This document shows, in pieces, positions 17,398-26,488 of a stretch of 64,000 nt of DNA. The DNA lies in contig CACOPQ010000006.1 of assembly GCA_902629125.1 (NCBI GenBank), forward strand, positions 27,603 through 91,602, in the 5' to 3' direction. How positions within the stretch are numbered: position 1 is the stretch's first letter; each line of letters begins with the position of its first letter. The position numbers and the translations under genes were made by a program. Source of the DNA: an uncultured Alphaproteobacteria bacterium (lineage in GTDB: Bacteria; Pseudomonadota; Alphaproteobacteria; Thalassobaculales; Thalassobaculaceae). The notes beneath the pieces are model-generated. The model was given only the letters and a program-made list of their open reading frames with translations. It had not been told where the DNA came from and ran no database searches.

Positions 17398-17656
17398 AGT
17401 TCACAAAGCGCAGTTGGTTTTTATTTTTATAGTAAAGTATCGTATCCAAATGGTATTCGCCAGTTATTCAAGAATTCTTGCGACTAAGTAATATTAATAA
17501 GGATTTCGTCGTACTGTCGTTTTCTCAGTAATCAAAACAAGATCAGAAAAGGGCCTCTTTGAAAAAATATTTTTTGATAAATGATGGGTTGTTTTCCTGC
17601 TTGGATAAAGATATTTTCCTACCGTGTTTGTTTCTGTGCTTTTTGAGAGGTAATAC

Positions 17657-17884
17657 ATGGCAGATGTCGATGATGAGACAAGGCAATACCTTAGGATTTT
17701 AGCTGAAAGTACCAAGAATTCTGGTACTTCTGGTGTCGCTCGAAGGCTCCTTAAGGCAGCTGATACTGGTAGCCAATCTGACTATCAACAGGCCGAAACG
17801 ATATTTGACTCGTTGCCTGTAGATAAAAGAATGACAATCAAGGAGTTCGCAGAAACGGAAGCACGGCTGGTTGAGAAAAATTAG
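17657..17884 (+). CDS. Small protein of unknown function
   Basis: A 75-residue soluble, mostly acidic protein, not recognised. It begins MADVDDETRQYLRILAEST and ends IKEFAETEARLVEKN. The predicted character is helical, with no membrane segment and no cysteine. The ATG has a GAGAGG ribosome site about 7 bases upstream, which supports translation. It opens a run of three short genes before the Sel1 protein. Confidence 0.6.
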   Translation: MADVDDETRQYLRILAESTKNSGTSGVARRLLKAADTGSQSDYQQAETIFDSLPVDKRMTIKEFAETEARLVEKN

Positions 17885-17910
17885 ATCTTCTAAAACGGCA
17901 AATAATTCCT

Positions 17911-17988
17911 ATGATTTGGATCGGTATCTTAATAGTAGTTTTTGTTTTCTTGCTAGCGCTAATTTTTCGGTTACGCAAGAGAGACTAG
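17911..17988 (+). CDS. Possible 25-residue single-span membrane peptide
   Basis: An ATG-started frame encoding MIWIGILIVVFVFLLALIFR followed by LRKRD and stop. The shape is one hydrophobic helix followed by a positive tail, as in many small bacterial membrane proteins. There is no strong ribosome site, so this call rests on composition and on its place between two small genes. Confidence 0.35.
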   Translation: MIWIGILIVVFVFLLALIFRLRKRD

Positions 17989-17994
17989 TTAGCT

Positions 17995-18180
17995 TTGGAT
18001 AGTAGCTATAATCCACTAGTGCCTGTTGTATTGATACTAATGGCATGCCATCTCCTACTTGGTATGTATGAGCGGTGGTTTAAAAAAAGTGAAAGTCTGA
18101 ACTTATTTATGCCCATCTCGTACTTTGGTTTAGGAATACTTTTAATCATTTGGTTTTTGGATCCAGATTGGCATTTTTAA
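17995..18180 (+). CDS. Small two-span membrane protein of unknown function
   Basis: A 61-residue protein with a TTG start and a purine-rich AAGAGAG sequence about 11 bases upstream. Two hydrophobic segments are visible, PLVPVVLILMACHLLLGMY and FMPISYFGLGILLIIWFL, joined by a charged loop (ERWFKKSESLN). No family is recognised. It follows the possible 25-residue peptide by six bases, suggesting the two are expressed together. Confidence 0.5.
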   Translation: MDSSYNPLVPVVLILMACHLLLGMYERWFKKSESLNLFMPISYFGLGILLIIWFLDPDWHF

Positions 18181-18284
18181 TATTTCCATAAAAGAGCTAC
18201 ATCAATGAAATACTGTTATATTTTGATAAGAGGTTTTCGAATTATGATTTTGAAAACGAGTTGAACAAGCTTTTTGGTAATATT

Positions 18285-18692
18285 ATGAAAAAAATACGCG
18301 GTACCATCTGTCTTCTTTTAGCACTAACATTTTTTGGCTCTTTGGCGTTTGGGGAAGTAAATACAGAAAAGGCCAATGAGGCTTTCTCGAGAGGACTTGA
18401 GGCCTACTCTGATAAAAGATTTTTGGAGGCTATTAATTGGTATACCACTGCAACATCTTTCGGTCATTTAGGTGCCCCGTCTTTCATCGGGCATATATAC
18501 GTTGATGGAGAGGGTGTGCCAAAAAATTTAACTCTCGCTTACATGTGGTATCAAATTGGTGCGACTGCTGGCTTCAAAGACTCTAAAGAAAACCGCGATA
18601 GAATTGCTCGAATGATGGATCAGGAGTCGATTTTACTCGCAAAAAATAAAGCTAAAATATGCATCGGATCCTTGTATGAAACATGCAAGTGA
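18285..18692 (+). CDS. Secreted Sel1-like repeat protein
   Basis: A 135-residue protein, starting at ATG 18285 (MKKIRGTICLLL). A hydrophobic signal peptide runs to about residue 25, then come TPR/Sel1-like helices: ANEAFSRGLEAYSDKRFLEA, followed by GAPSFIGHIYVDGEGVPKNL and TLAYMWYQIGATAGF, which is a typical Sel1 unit. An in-frame TTG at 18261 would place eight extra residues before the signal peptide and is less likely. Such proteins usually act as periplasmic or outer-membrane adaptor proteins; the partner is unknown. Confidence 0.72.
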   Translation: MKKIRGTICLLLALTFFGSLAFGEVNTEKANEAFSRGLEAYSDKRFLEAINWYTTATSFGHLGAPSFIGHIYVDGEGVPKNLTLAYMWYQIGATAGFKDSKENRDRIARMMDQESILLAKNKAKICIGSLYETCK

Positions 18693-18765
18693 TAGAGCAC
18701 TATACTCATCCAAAACAAAACTTGGAATGGACAGCATTTTTGACGCTAGCAATATGTCTTAGATA

Positions 18766-19770
18766 TTAACTGTCTTCTTTACAAAACGGCTCGCTCTTTA
18801 TCCAGTCTACCGTTTCTTTTAATAGAGTAGGAAAATCCCTTATGGTGACGCCCAGACTGTCCCGGCGAGAGAAGTCAAACGTGGTTGCTGCTACTGGTTG
18901 TTCTGTTAATGGAGTAGGTTGAACCATATCAGGAATAAGTTTTGCGCATTCCTTGTAAATATCTATCCAATGAAAACTCCCATAGACCCCAAAGTAACGG
19001 CCAGATGCATTTGGGTTTTCATATGCTGCAAGAAACAAATTAGCTAAATCGTCTAAATGTATCATGGAGGTAGAGTTATTAGGTATAGCGCCGTGTCGTG
19101 GCGCTCCACCTTCAACTAGGCTTTTTAACCATTTGAAGGGATTATGTTCTAAGTGTTTTGGTAATAATGCTTCTCCGAATAACCCTGTTGGAAGAATAAT
19201 TGAAAGTCGCATGTTATTTGCGCTTGCATACTTTATGGCTTCCTTTTCCATAACCGTCTTAGCAGCCGAAGTAAATTTTCCGGAGTTATACTGTTCTAAT
19301 TCATCTGACCAGTGTTCAATTTCATTCTTGAATGGTTTTGAAGGGACTGGGTTTGTACTTGAGGTGGACGAACACACAACTGCCGTTTGGATGTTATTTC
19401 TTCTAGCGGCGTTTAATATATTCAAACATCCGTCCACGGTTGGCTTTATGATTTCAGTTTTGCCTTCAGAGATTGTCATCTCGCGTGCAGGTTTGCCATT
19501 ACTGCCAAAATATGTGGGGATGAGTGAAGCTATAAAGACTGCGTCTGTCCCTGAGAGAGGCTTGTTCAAATCATTTGGGTTTTCCATGTCTGCACTGAAG
19601 AGTGCAAGGTTTTCGGAATTTTTTAATTTTTTCAGATATTTAACGCTTTCTAGGTCATTCAAATTGCGCATTGTTCCGTTAACACGGTAACCTTTACCAA
19701 GAGCAGCCTTAACTATATGGGAACCTACAAGACCACTGGCCCCAATTACACATAGTGTTTTTAGCATCAT
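18766..19770 (-). CDS. NAD-dependent epimerase / dihydroflavonol-reductase-like extended SDR
   Basis: A 334-residue extended short-chain dehydrogenase. The Rossmann start LCVIGASGLVGSHIVKAAL carries the GxxGxxG nucleotide motif, and VVCSSTSSTNP supplies the catalytic Ser region. Where dihydroflavonol reductases have YxxSKTxAE, this protein reads GKFTSAAKTVMEKEA: the Lys (171) is kept but the Tyr position is Thr (167). Loss of that Tyr suggests weak or altered chemistry. The ribosome site GGGAG is 7 bases upstream of the first of two ATG codons. It lies alone, convergent with the Sel1 gene. Confidence 0.8.
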   Translation of the reverse strand: MMLKTLCVIGASGLVGSHIVKAALGKGYRVNGTMRNLNDLESVKYLKKLKNSENLALFSADMENPNDLNKPLSGTDAVFIASLIPTYFGSNGKPAREMTISEGKTEIIKPTVDGCLNILNAARRNNIQTAVVCSSTSSTNPVPSKPFKNEIEHWSDELEQYNSGKFTSAAKTVMEKEAIKYASANNMRLSIILPTGLFGEALLPKHLEHNPFKWLKSLVEGGAPRHGAIPNNSTSMIHLDDLANLFLAAYENPNASGRYFGVYGSFHWIDIYKECAKLIPDMVQPTPLTEQPVAATTFDFSRRDSLGVTIRDFPTLLKETVDWIKSEPFCKEDS

Positions 19771-19849
19771 TATTTCTCCCGCTATTCTGAAACACTCACA
19801 AAAATAATAACATTTTGAGCTCTCTTGCTGTTATCAAATTGTTTATAAT

Positions 19850-21370
19850 TTATATTTTATGCAGAAATTTATTGTAGGCAGCATTTAAAGTTTCCTCAGA
19901 ATATTCATATCCCTGAGATTCTAAAAACTCATTAAACGTCGTGAATAAGGTGTTGGGAATTTGAAAACCGCATAAAACCCGACCAAAAGCAGAGCCATGA
20001 TTTCTATAATGAAACAGTGATATGTTCCATTTTTGTCCCATTCTAGTTAGGAAATTCAAAAGTGCGCCCGGGCGTTCTGGAAATTCAAACCGATAAATCC
20101 GTTCAACTTCATCATTGTTTAAACGTCCACCGACCATGTGGCGAATATGGAGTTTTGCCATATCATTTTCAGTAAGATCCTCCGTTTCATATCCGTGCTG
20201 CTGGAAAACTCTCTGGATTTTTAATCTCTCATTTTCTCCTTCGGTTAATCCCAGTCCAACAAATATATGAGCTTCCTTTGGACTTGAATATCTGTAGTTG
20301 AACTCTGTAATACTGCGTTTACCCAGAACTTTACAAAATTCTAGAAAGCTACCTTTTCTCTCAGGAATTGTGACAGCAAATAGTGCTTCACGTGCTTCAG
20401 AATAATTTGCTCTTTCCGAAATATGCCTCAGCCGATCAAAACTAACGTTCGCGCCACAATTTATTGCAATCAGGGTTTTGCTGGAGATTTTATTGTCTCT
20501 AATATAATTTTTCATGCCTGCAACAGCCAAAGCTCCTGATGGCTCAGCTATGGCTCTTGTATCCTCAAATAAATCTTTTACTGCTGCGCAAATTTGATCC
20601 ACATCGGCCAATACAATCTCGTCGACAACCTTTTTTGCTAGGCGAAATGGTTCTTTGCCGACTTGAGCAACCGCTACACCGTCTGCAAAAATCCCAACAT
20701 TTTTTAATGTTATTCTGCGACCCTTTTTAATGGAGGCATACATTGAAGCAGATTCGTCTGACTCAACTCCAATGATCTTTATCTCAGGCCGTACCATTTT
20801 TATATATGATCCAATTCCAGCGATTAAGCCGCCCCCGCCAATTGGAACAAAAATCGCATGAATACTTTTTGTATATTGACGAAGAAGTTCGAGTGCTATT
20901 GTGCCTTGACCAGCGATCACAAACGGATCGTCAAATGGCGGAATAAAAACGAGGGAATTTTCGTTTGCTATTTCTTGTGCTTTGGCGAAAGCGGTTGAAA
21001 AGTCATCCCCATTCAGAATCACCCTTGCACCGAACTTTTTGACCCCGTCTACTTTTATTTCTGGTGTCGTCTCTGGCATCACGATTGTAGCTTTAATTCC
21101 TAGCCTCTCTGCAGCAAGAGCTACCCCTTGGGCATGATTTCCTGCTGACGCAGCGATGACACCTCTTTGTTTTTCGGAGGGACTGAGTTGGACGAGTTTA
21201 TTATAAGCGCCACGGATTTTAAAAGAGAAAACGGGCTGAAGATCCTCTCTTTTGATAAAGATGTTATTTTCTAATTTATCGCTTAATCTTGGAGCTTTCT
21301 CTAAAGGTGTTTCCTGCGCTACATCATATACAGGCGAGTTTAAAATCATTTTTAGGTATTTTGTAGGCAT
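19850..21370 (-). CDS. ilvA: Threonine ammonia-lyase, biosynthetic type
   Basis: A 506-residue PLP enzyme converting threonine to 2-oxobutanoate for isoleucine synthesis. The PLP Lys is K51 in KREDLQPVFSFKIRGAYNK, and the phosphate-binding Gly loop is PIGGGGLIAGIGSY. After about residue 325 there are two ACT-like regulatory segments (KRSITEFNYRY... and FPERPGALLNFLTRMG), the double-ACT layout of biosynthetic, isoleucine-inhibited IlvA. Full length is as expected. The ATG used has no strong ribosome site, and a second ATG seven codons in is possible. tRNA-Ser lies just upstream on the same strand. Confidence 0.94.
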   Translation of the reverse strand: MPTKYLKMILNSPVYDVAQETPLEKAPRLSDKLENNIFIKREDLQPVFSFKIRGAYNKLVQLSPSEKQRGVIAASAGNHAQGVALAAERLGIKATIVMPETTPEIKVDGVKKFGARVILNGDDFSTAFAKAQEIANENSLVFIPPFDDPFVIAGQGTIALELLRQYTKSIHAIFVPIGGGGLIAGIGSYIKMVRPEIKIIGVESDESASMYASIKKGRRITLKNVGIFADGVAVAQVGKEPFRLAKKVVDEIVLADVDQICAAVKDLFEDTRAIAEPSGALAVAGMKNYIRDNKISSKTLIAINCGANVSFDRLRHISERANYSEAREALFAVTIPERKGSFLEFCKVLGKRSITEFNYRYSSPKEAHIFVGLGLTEGENERLKIQRVFQQHGYETEDLTENDMAKLHIRHMVGGRLNNDEVERIYRFEFPERPGALLNFLTRMGQKWNISLFHYRNHGSAFGRVLCGFQIPNTLFTTFNEFLESQGYEYSEETLNAAYNKFLHKI

Positions 21371-21422
21371 TATATAGGCTCGCCATAATTACTAAATAAT
21401 CAGCTATGAAAACTTAGTTTGG

Positions 21423-21514
21423 TGGCGGAGGGGAAGGGATTCGAACCCTCGATACCGGTTTCCCAGTATAACGGTTTAGCAAACCGCCGCCTTCAGCCGC
21501 TCGGCCACCCCTCC
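21423..21514 (-). tRNA. tRNA-Ser, anticodon GCT
   Basis: A 92-base class II tRNA on the minus strand. The acceptor GGAGGGG pairs with CCCCTCC, followed by G and encoded CCA. The anticodon loop TTGCTAA between GCGGT and ACCGT gives anticodon GCT, the T arm is AGGGTTCGAATCCCT, and the long variable arm (TACTGGGAAACCGGTA) is typical of serine tRNAs. Confidence 0.96.
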
Positions 21515-21809
21515 AACACTTCTTAGGACTGCAAAATTCTTTTCCTAAGAAGAACGAAGTTTTGATTTTTATTATTGGAATGCAGGTGTGTCAACGTCTC
21601 GTTTATTACTAAGTTAAATCTTCCACCACTTATTGCGATTACATTGAATGAATATTCTAGTTTGGGTTGTTTTCAGGACTTTACTTTCTCCCATTTTTTT
21701 AACTAGTTGTAGCAAGGGCATACTTTAATAGTTACAAATACCTATGTAGTATTGAAGTTATGATTTGGATTGTCGGTATAAAAAATTGGATGAATTGGGA
21801 TAACAATAG

Positions 21810-22682
21810 ATGATAAATAATTTAAAAAAACGTCTCGCCGACGAAAAAATAACGGTCGCCCCCGGGATATACGATGCTCTGTCTGGACTTCTTGTTGAAC
21901 AGGCAGGTTTCAGTACGGCGTACATGTCTGGAGCGTCACTTGCCTATACACGTTTTGGGCGTCCAGATATTGGTCTTATCGGTATGCGTGAGGTTGCTGA
22001 TACCGTCACAGTTATACGAGAGCGTATCGATATTGAACTTGTGGTAGATGGTGACACAGGATACGGCAATGCTCTTAATGTGATGCGAACCGTGAAAGAG
22101 TTTGAGAGGGCAGGCGCTTCGGCTATCCAACTAGAAGACCAAGATTTACCAAAACGATGTGGCCATCTAAATGGGAAAACACTTGTTCCCGCATCTGAAA
22201 TGGTAGGCAAACTGAAAGCTGCCGTTGATACAAGAGTTGACCCAGAGACTCTAATTATTGCACGAACTGATGCTATTGCAGTGGAGGGTTTCGAGTGCGC
22301 CTTAGAACGAGCTGAGAAATATCTTGAAGCAGGTGCGGACGTATTATTTGTTGAAGCCCCTGAAAATAGGGATCAAATGGAAAAAATGAACCTCCAGTTC
22401 AGTGGCCGGATACCATTACTAGCTAATATGGTAGAAGGGGGAAAAACCCCGGTATCAGGTGCGGACGATTTGGAAGAACTAGGCTATTCAATTGTTATTT
22501 TCCCGGGAGGGACTGTACGAGCTGTTTCGTTCGCTATGCAGGAATATATGGGAGAATTAAAAAAGACCGGTTCCACGGACCTTTGGCGCAATAGAATGTT
22601 CGATTTTCGCGGCTTCAATGATCTCATAGGAACACCAGAAATGCTCGCAAAAGGCGAGCGCTATGCCGATCCGAAAGATTAA
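21810..22682 (+). CDS. Isocitrate lyase / PEP mutase superfamily lyase
   Basis: A 290-residue enzyme of the ICL/PEPM superfamily, which makes or breaks C-C or C-P bonds alpha to a carboxylate. Visible features are APGIYDALSGLL at the start, the metal-binding DGDTGYG (residues 80-86), a KRCGH catalytic loop with Cys117, and IARTDAIAVEGFECALERA. The KRCGH Cys points to a true lyase (methylisocitrate, dimethylmalate or related) rather than oxaloacetate decarboxylase or phosphonopyruvate enzymes. No prpC or prpD gene is nearby. It begins a cassette with hyuB four bases after its stop, so its substrate probably belongs to that pathway. Confidence 0.85.
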   Translation: MINNLKKRLADEKITVAPGIYDALSGLLVEQAGFSTAYMSGASLAYTRFGRPDIGLIGMREVADTVTVIRERIDIELVVDGDTGYGNALNVMRTVKEFERAGASAIQLEDQDLPKRCGHLNGKTLVPASEMVGKLKAAVDTRVDPETLIIARTDAIAVEGFECALERAEKYLEAGADVLFVEAPENRDQMEKMNLQFSGRIPLLANMVEGGKTPVSGADDLEELGYSIVIFPGGTVRAVSFAMQEYMGELKKTGSTDLWRNRMFDFRGFNDLIGTPEMLAKGERYADPKD

Positions 22683-22686
22683 TTAG

Positions 22687-24423
22687 TTGTTAGATCCTGT
22701 AACTTTGGCTGTCTTGAGTGGCCGCCTTGAACAAATCGCTGATGAGATGGATGCTACGCTGTTTCGTAGCGCTTTTAACCCAATAATAGCCGAAGCCCAC
22801 GATGCTAGCCATGGAATCTATGAAAGTGTAACCGGAGAGACACTAATACAAGGTAAATCGGGACTTCCCATCTTTGTTGGGGCGATGTCGTTTGCGGTAA
22901 AGGCGGTAATAGAAAAAGCAAATCAAGACGGGGACCTCTGTGAAGGTGACGTCTATGTTTTTAATGACCCATATGATGGTGGAACACACCTCTCTGATGT
23001 CAGGCTAGTAAAGCCAATTTATCGGTCTGGAAAGATATTTTGTTTTCTTGCATCTGTAGGCCACTATCATGACGTAGGGGGTAATGTTCCTGGAAATTAT
23101 AACCCGGCAGCGACAGAGAGTTTTCAAGAGGGTGTTCTTATCCCGCCAGTTAAACTTTTTAAAGGGGGAGTTCTTCAACAAGACATCATCGATATCATGT
23201 CTGCAAACTCAAGACTACCTGGTAGTTTGTATGGTGATTTAAATGGTCAAATAAATGCTCTGGATTTGGGTACTAAAAGATTAAATGATTTATTAGATCA
23301 ATACGGAGAAGACCTAGTTCATGAGGCGACCGTCGAATTGAAAGCGCGAGCATCAAAGCTTATGCGAGCATACATCAGCAGGTTACCGGATGGGGAATTT
23401 GAAGCCATAGATTGGCTGGATAATGACGGTATTAGTGACGACCCCCTCAAATTAAAAATAAAGCTTAAGATTAACGGCGAAAAAATGACCTTGGATTTTA
23501 GGGATACGTCTCCAGCGTGTCTCGGTCCTGTTAACATTTCTCGGTCAACAACGGTGGCGGCATGCTATGTTGCTATGAAGCATGTTTTTCCAGAGGTACC
23601 TGCTAATTCCGGGGTTCTTGAACCTGTTGATTTTATTATTGATGAAAATTCGATTTTATCGGTTAAAGCTCCGAAGCCTGTTGGGGGATATACTGAGACA
23701 ATTCTTCGAATTATTGATCTTGTATTTCAGGCGTTAGCACTTGCTTCGCCTGAACTGACAAACGGCTGCGCCTATGGAACTATTAACGCACTCTCATTAG
23801 CAGGATATAGAAAGGATGGGAGTCGTTGGGTGATGTTCTCTTTTTTTGGAGGAGGGCACGGTGGACATCCTTTAGGTGACGGCTTGAACCATGGTAATGC
23901 GCCAATTTCTACGGCGACTATCCCTCCTTTGGAAATATTGGAAGCAGCATATCCAATAAAGTTTAGGGAATGGTCGCTTCGTCAAGATAGTGGGGGAGCA
24001 GGAGAAAATCGAGGCGGATTGGGAGCGGTTTATGAAATTGAGTTATTAGAAGAAGAAGCGAAGGCCTTTATTTTCGGAGAACGTTCCAAGTTTGCACCGC
24101 CTGGTGTAGTTGGAGGTGGTGGTGGGGCTTTGAATAAATTCTCATATGAGCAAGAAAAGGAATTTAAGTTACCGCCATTGGCATCAAAAATGGTGAATAT
24201 TTCCTTGTCTAAGGGGCAAGCAGTACGCCTGGAGACGCCAGGTGGCGGGGGCTATGGTAAATCATATAAACGAAAAATTGATAGCATCGTAAACGACGTA
24301 AAACTCGAATATATAAGTTCTGAGTATGCTCGTTCTGAGTATGGTGTTGTCATAAATGACGAAGGGGAGGTTGATGAAGAGAAAACCTTAGCTTCGCGAA
24401 AAAAAATTAGACAAACGAGTTAA
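22687..24423 (+). CDS. hyuB: Hydantoinase B / oxoprolinase family subunit (first set)
   Basis: A 578-residue HyuB-type subunit, which with HyuA forms ATP-dependent cyclic-amide hydrolases such as N-methylhydantoinase, 5-oxoprolinase, or acetone/acetophenone carboxylase relatives. The start LDPVTLAVLSGRLEQIADEM is typical, and the family landmarks are FNDPYDGGTHLSDV, VGHYHDVGGNVPGNY, GHGGHPLGDGLNHGNAP, RQDSGGAGENRGGLG and the C-terminal ETPGGGGYG. The start is TTG, four bases after the lyase stop. The partner hyuA begins four bases after this gene. Order B then A is opposite to the second set at 44-48 kb. Confidence 0.9.
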   Translation: MLDPVTLAVLSGRLEQIADEMDATLFRSAFNPIIAEAHDASHGIYESVTGETLIQGKSGLPIFVGAMSFAVKAVIEKANQDGDLCEGDVYVFNDPYDGGTHLSDVRLVKPIYRSGKIFCFLASVGHYHDVGGNVPGNYNPAATESFQEGVLIPPVKLFKGGVLQQDIIDIMSANSRLPGSLYGDLNGQINALDLGTKRLNDLLDQYGEDLVHEATVELKARASKLMRAYISRLPDGEFEAIDWLDNDGISDDPLKLKIKLKINGEKMTLDFRDTSPACLGPVNISRSTTVAACYVAMKHVFPEVPANSGVLEPVDFIIDENSILSVKAPKPVGGYTETILRIIDLVFQALALASPELTNGCAYGTINALSLAGYRKDGSRWVMFSFFGGGHGGHPLGDGLNHGNAPISTATIPPLEILEAAYPIKFREWSLRQDSGGAGENRGGLGAVYEIELLEEEAKAFIFGERSKFAPPGVVGGGGGALNKFSYEQEKEFKLPPLASKMVNISLSKGQAVRLETPGGGGYGKSYKRKIDSIVNDVKLEYISSEYARSEYGVVINDEGEVDEEKTLASRKKIRQTS

Positions 24424-24427
24424 TCTT

Positions 24428-26488
24428 ATGAAGCGTGGTCATTTAGTTGGAGTAGATGTAGGCGGAACATTTACAGATGTTTTTGTCTTAGACTTAGATG
24501 AGGGAAATATATCCGTTGCAAAAGTTCCAACCACTGCACCAGATCAATCTGTAGGTTTTCTAGAGGCTGTTACCACTGGCATATCCAGTGTCCCACAGAT
24601 TACAACAATAGTTCATGGTACAACGGTTGCTACCAATGCTCTCTTGGAACGAAGAGGTGCTAGAACTGGTGTTATCACGACAAAGGGTTTCCGTGATGTT
24701 TTGGAGATGCGCAGAAGAGACCGACCTACCACTTGGGGTTTGTGGGGAACCTTCCAGCCTATCGTTCCAAGGGATCTCCGACTAGAGGTTGAAGAGCGAA
24801 TACTTGCTAATGGGACGATAGATATTGAACTTGATGTTACCGGAGTAAGGGAGGCAGCAAGTTATCTTCTGCAACAAAACTGTTCAGCGCTTTCAATCGT
24901 GTTTATAAATTCCTATGTGAATAGCGAAAACGAAATAAAAGCTAAGAAAGCCGTGCAAGAAATATGGCCGAACTCTCATGTCACAGTGTCGAGTGAAATC
25001 CTTCCTGAAATTAGAGAGTATGAAAGGGCCTCGACCGCAACTTTAAATGCTTTCCTTCAACCCCCGGTGAGTGATTATTTAGAAATGCTCGAAACATCCC
25101 TTGAAGAGCGTGACTTTAGGGGGCAGGTTCTCATCGTCCAATCAAATGGCGGGGTAATGAACTTAGAGAGGGCAAAAGCGCTGCCTGTAAGAACAGCATT
25201 ATCTGGACCGGCTGCTGGTGTCATCGCTGCGGGTTACATAGGAACAGTGGCAGGGTATCCCAACATAATCAGTTGCGATATGGGAGGTACAAGCTTCGAT
25301 GTATCGTTGATTGTTAATGGTGAGAGTTCTCTAACAGCACAAAGTTCTATTGGCTTTGGTATGGTTGTTAGAACACCAATGGTTGAAATAGTCACAATTG
25401 GTGCAGGAGGTGGTTCCATTGCTCGAGTAGATGAAGGCGGTTTGCTTCAAGTAGGACCGGGGTCAGCAGGTTCTAATCCAGGACCTGCCTGTTATGGATT
25501 AGGTAATATGGCGCCAACTGTTACCGATGCAAATGTCTTATTAGGAAGAATAAATTCAGAGAGCCCGATCGGTGGCAAACTCAAAAAGTTAGATGCTGAG
25601 GCAGCATTACGTGCAATTAAAACTGAAGTTGCCGATCCATTAGGAATAAATGTTTATGAAGCGGCAGACGCCATTCTTCGAGTTGCAAATGGGAAGATGG
25701 CCAACGCTATCAGATTAGTTTCCGTTGAAAGAGGACACGAGCCTGGAACTTTCGCTGCTATGCCCTTTGGTGGTGGTGGTGCCCTACATGCGGGAGCCCT
25801 TATTAAAGAGGTTGGGTTAGATTGCGCATTAGTTCCTAGATTCCCAGGGATTACTAGCGCCTTAGGCTGTGTCATAGCCGACGTGAGGTATGATCAAATT
25901 CAAACAATCAACCAATCGCTAGATTCACTCGATTTGGCTTCTCTGGAAAATCAAATGGTGTTGTATTGCAAAGAAGGACATCAGGTTTTAGATCGCTCTG
26001 GAAGTACGCTCGAGAAGCGCACAGAGCTATTTGAATTGGACATGTTATACGTCGGTCAAACGCATACCGTTAAAGTACCTTTGGCCTTAAATTTTTTAGA
26101 TGATAGTCTTAACGTCAAAAGAGAAATGATCCAACAAGCGTTCGAAGAGGCGTACCTTCAAGAATATGGAAGATTACTCTCCAACATCGCTATACGTGTA
26201 ATGAATGTGAGAGTTGCCGTTATTGGTCACCGAGCAAAATTTGATTTATCGCTACTAGCGCCCTCCGAAAGTTCAAGTTTGGATGAGGCAATAATTGGAA
26301 AAAGATCGGTTTACATTGAAGGTAATTGGTTGGACATCGAAATTTATGACCGTCTATCTCTTCCGATCGGTGCGAGAATAAATGGACCTGCCGTTTTAGA
26401 ACAACCCGATACAACCATTTTCTTGGAGATGGATATGGTTGGTTCTGTCGACGACTATGGAAATTTTTTAATAAGGGTAGAAAATTGA
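24428..26488 (+). CDS. hyuA: Hydantoinase A / oxoprolinase family subunit (first set)
   Basis: A 686-residue HyuA-type ATPase subunit of the acetate/sugar-kinase fold. The phosphate motif GVDVGGTFTDVFVLD is near the N-terminus, IVHGTTVATNALLERRGA follows, then ISCDMGGTSFDVSLIVNG and VTIGAGGGSIARVDEGG. The FGGGGALHAGALIKE segment corresponds to the usual GGAGP region. ATP hydrolysis activates the lactam or imide carbonyl for opening or carboxylation by HyuB. The substrate cannot be read from sequence. Its stop overlaps the start of the isochorismatase-fold gene (TTGA), indicating coupled translation. Confidence 0.9.
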   Translation: MKRGHLVGVDVGGTFTDVFVLDLDEGNISVAKVPTTAPDQSVGFLEAVTTGISSVPQITTIVHGTTVATNALLERRGARTGVITTKGFRDVLEMRRRDRPTTWGLWGTFQPIVPRDLRLEVEERILANGTIDIELDVTGVREAASYLLQQNCSALSIVFINSYVNSENEIKAKKAVQEIWPNSHVTVSSEILPEIREYERASTATLNAFLQPPVSDYLEMLETSLEERDFRGQVLIVQSNGGVMNLERAKALPVRTALSGPAAGVIAAGYIGTVAGYPNIISCDMGGTSFDVSLIVNGESSLTAQSSIGFGMVVRTPMVEIVTIGAGGGSIARVDEGGLLQVGPGSAGSNPGPACYGLGNMAPTVTDANVLLGRINSESPIGGKLKKLDAEAALRAIKTEVADPLGINVYEAADAILRVANGKMANAIRLVSVERGHEPGTFAAMPFGGGGALHAGALIKEVGLDCALVPRFPGITSALGCVIADVRYDQIQTINQSLDSLDLASLENQMVLYCKEGHQVLDRSGSTLEKRTELFELDMLYVGQTHTVKVPLALNFLDDSLNVKREMIQQAFEEAYLQEYGRLLSNIAIRVMNVRVAVIGHRAKFDLSLLAPSESSSLDEAIIGKRSVYIEGNWLDIEIYDRLSLPIGARINGPAVLEQPDTTIFLEMDMVGSVDDYGNFLIRVEN

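Noticed and set aside
19064..19690. 208-codon plus-strand open frame
   Set aside because: It lies fully antisense to the SDR gene, which has clear motifs and a ribosome site; no domain is seen in the antisense frame.
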